Origin: an uncultured Duncaniella sp.
GTDB lineage: Bacteria > Bacteroidota > Bacteroidia > Bacteroidales > Muribaculaceae
NCBI GenBank assembly: GCA_910586665.1
Contig: CAJUIX010000017.1
Span: forward strand, 1-64,000
Direction of reading: 5' to 3'
Length of the DNA stretch: 64,000 nt
Position 1 is the first letter of the stretch. Each line of letters begins with the position of its first letter. The notes beneath the pieces were generated by a model, which was not told the DNA's origin, did no database searches, and was given only the letters and a program-made list of their open reading frames with translations. A program made the translations under genes and the position numbers. Positions 63,050 to 64,000 of the stretch are shown here, one piece after another.

Positions 63050-64000
63050 ATGAAAAATGAAAATTTCTTTAATGCGACTTTCATCGCTCGAAAAGCAAGG
63101 GTACTGCGTAACGGTGAGGTGCCCATCATCTTGCGTATCACTATCGCCGGACAACGTGCGGAGATTAACATCAACCGTACTGTAAACCCTGCATTGTGGA
63201 ACTCGGCAAAGGGTGTGTCCAAAGGCAAGACACGCGCGGATGCAGAACTCAACCGCTACCTTGAAACTGTACGGACTAAGCTGTTCGCCATTCACACGCA
63301 GATGGTGGCGGAAGGAGTGCTTATCAATCCCGACACCATGAAGAAGCGCTTTATCGGTGCTGATGAAAGCACCAAAGTTAGAATGTTTCTTGAAGTGTTC
63401 CGCGAGAACAACGAGAAATACCGCAAGCGTATGGAACTGGGCGACATCGCCGAAGGTACTGTGCTGCGCTGGGAGCGTTGTGTTGTGTATCTGGAGGAAT
63501 TCCTGAAACTCCGCCGTAAGGTTGGCGACATCCCTCTGCAAGATGTCACGATGCCGTTGATTGATGACTTCGAGCTATGGTTGCGTATAGTCAAAGGGTG
63601 CGGGCATAACTGTGCTATCCGCTACATCAGCACAATCAAGAAGATAATCCGCGATGCGGTCAATTTCAAATGGATTGACCGTGATCCGTTCTACGGTCGG
63701 ACTTACTCAAAGAAGAAAACCCAACGTGAGCAATTGAGCGAGGCCGAACTCAATGCAATCATGTCGCTTGACCTCAAGGAACTGCCACGTCTTGAAATGG
63801 TGCGCGATGTGTTTGTGTTCTGCTGCTTTACCGGACTTGCCTTCTCCGATGTGTCCGCGCTGACCGCTGACAAAATCGTGACGGATGCCGACGGTGAGCA
63901 ATGGATACGCAAGCGTCGAGAGAAAACCGATGAGCTTAGCTCAATCCCGCTGCTTGAAATTCCCCGGCAGATCCTTGTGAAATATTCCGGTCACCGTAAA
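63050..64000 (+). CDS. Tyrosine recombinase/integrase (3' end beyond window)
   Basis: The frame is open from ATG 63050 to the window edge (317 codons, incomplete). The N-terminal region (1-95) matches the Arm-DNA-binding domain of Bacteroidetes integrases (MKNENFFNATFIARKARVLRNGEVPI, VNPALWNSAKG). Residues 105-210 form the SAM-like core-binding domain (VTMPLIDDFELWLR). The catalytic domain starts with QREQLSEAELNAIM and contains CCFTGLAFSDVSALT, WIRKRREKTDELSSIPLL. The first catalytic Arg, usually in TGxR, is Ala here. The remaining H-x-x-R and Tyr motifs lie outside the window. It should integrate an element at the adjacent tRNA-Lys. Confidence 0.93.
   Translation, partial: MKNENFFNATFIARKARVLRNGEVPIILRITIAGQRAEININRTVNPALWNSAKGVSKGKTRADAELNRYLETVRTKLFAIHTQMVAEGVLINPDTMKKRFIGADESTKVRMFLEVFRENNEKYRKRMELGDIAEGTVLRWERCVVYLEEFLKLRRKVGDIPLQDVTMPLIDDFELWLRIVKGCGHNCAIRYISTIKKIIRDAVNFKWIDRDPFYGRTYSKKKTQREQLSEAELNAIMSLDLKELPRLEMVRDVFVFCCFTGLAFSDVSALTADKIVTDADGEQWIRKRREKTDELSSIPLLEIPRQILVKYSGHRK

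Overview
The window is about 64 kb of a Bacteroidales chromosome. I infer this from promoters of the Bacteroidetes type (TTTG, 19-21 bp, TAnnTTTG, for example at 16651-16681 and 22172-22203), weak Shine-Dalgarno sequences, and lineage-marker genes: DUF4295 after rpmB-rpmG, DUF4492 before cydAB, a fused SecDF, a long QueA and a glycogen cassette of debranching enzyme, GT4 and GH57. Base composition is moderately GC-rich with strong G/C preference at third codon positions, which would fit the Muribaculaceae, but the family is a guess.

Layout. 1-9.4 kb: ion channel, TPR/OmpA-like lipoprotein, speA-truA-glsA, an AspT/YidE-type transporter, and prfB with an intact +1 frameshift site. 9.4-16.6 kb: an AT-rich acyltransferase behind a long structured RNA leader, an alanine symporter, an outer-membrane receptor and a phosphohexomutase. 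16.6-24.9 kb: translation and housekeeping (aspS, Nif3-like, Zn-ribbon protein, slyD-like, efp, UDG-like, dedA-rpe-queA). 24.9-25.6 kb: a frameshifted REP-associated tyrosine transposase (RAYT) between two GTAG-palindrome repeats of a family dispersed through the window. 25.6-37.4 kb: a minus-strand cvpA-sufB-methyltransferase-hydrolase cluster, OmpA, tsaD, cinA, a pectinesterase-like protein, and a thioredoxin / C39-VKOR / 48-aa ORF cassette. 37.4-46 kb: an unknown secreted protein, a YccF-zinc ribbon-TonB fusion behind a second copy of the structured RNA, an orphan operator-like array, and the glycogen operon. 46-62 kb: L28-L33-DUF4295, fabF/acpP, a lipoprotein, M18 aminopeptidase, cytochrome bd with DUF4492, a 32-aa membrane peptide, secDF, a PagL-like deacylase, and a PurF-like enzyme without the catalytic cysteine. 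62.6 kb to the end: tRNA-Lys(CUU) and the left edge of an integrated element (arm-site-like repeats and a tyrosine recombinase that runs off the window).

The observation I rate highest is a pair of homologous RNA leaders of about 290-300 nt (minus strand, 10118-10403 and 40215-40518). They share covarying helices, a conserved AGAG tetraloop, a pseudoknot and mutually exclusive pairings, and each ends about 20 nt before the start codon of an unrelated gene. Next are the RAYT/REP system, a VKOR predicted to face the cytoplasm and paired with a signal-less CPHC thioredoxin, and two small ORFs (48 and 32 codons). No CRISPR array, rRNA or complete insertion sequence was seen. All calls come from reading the sequence; no database search was run.
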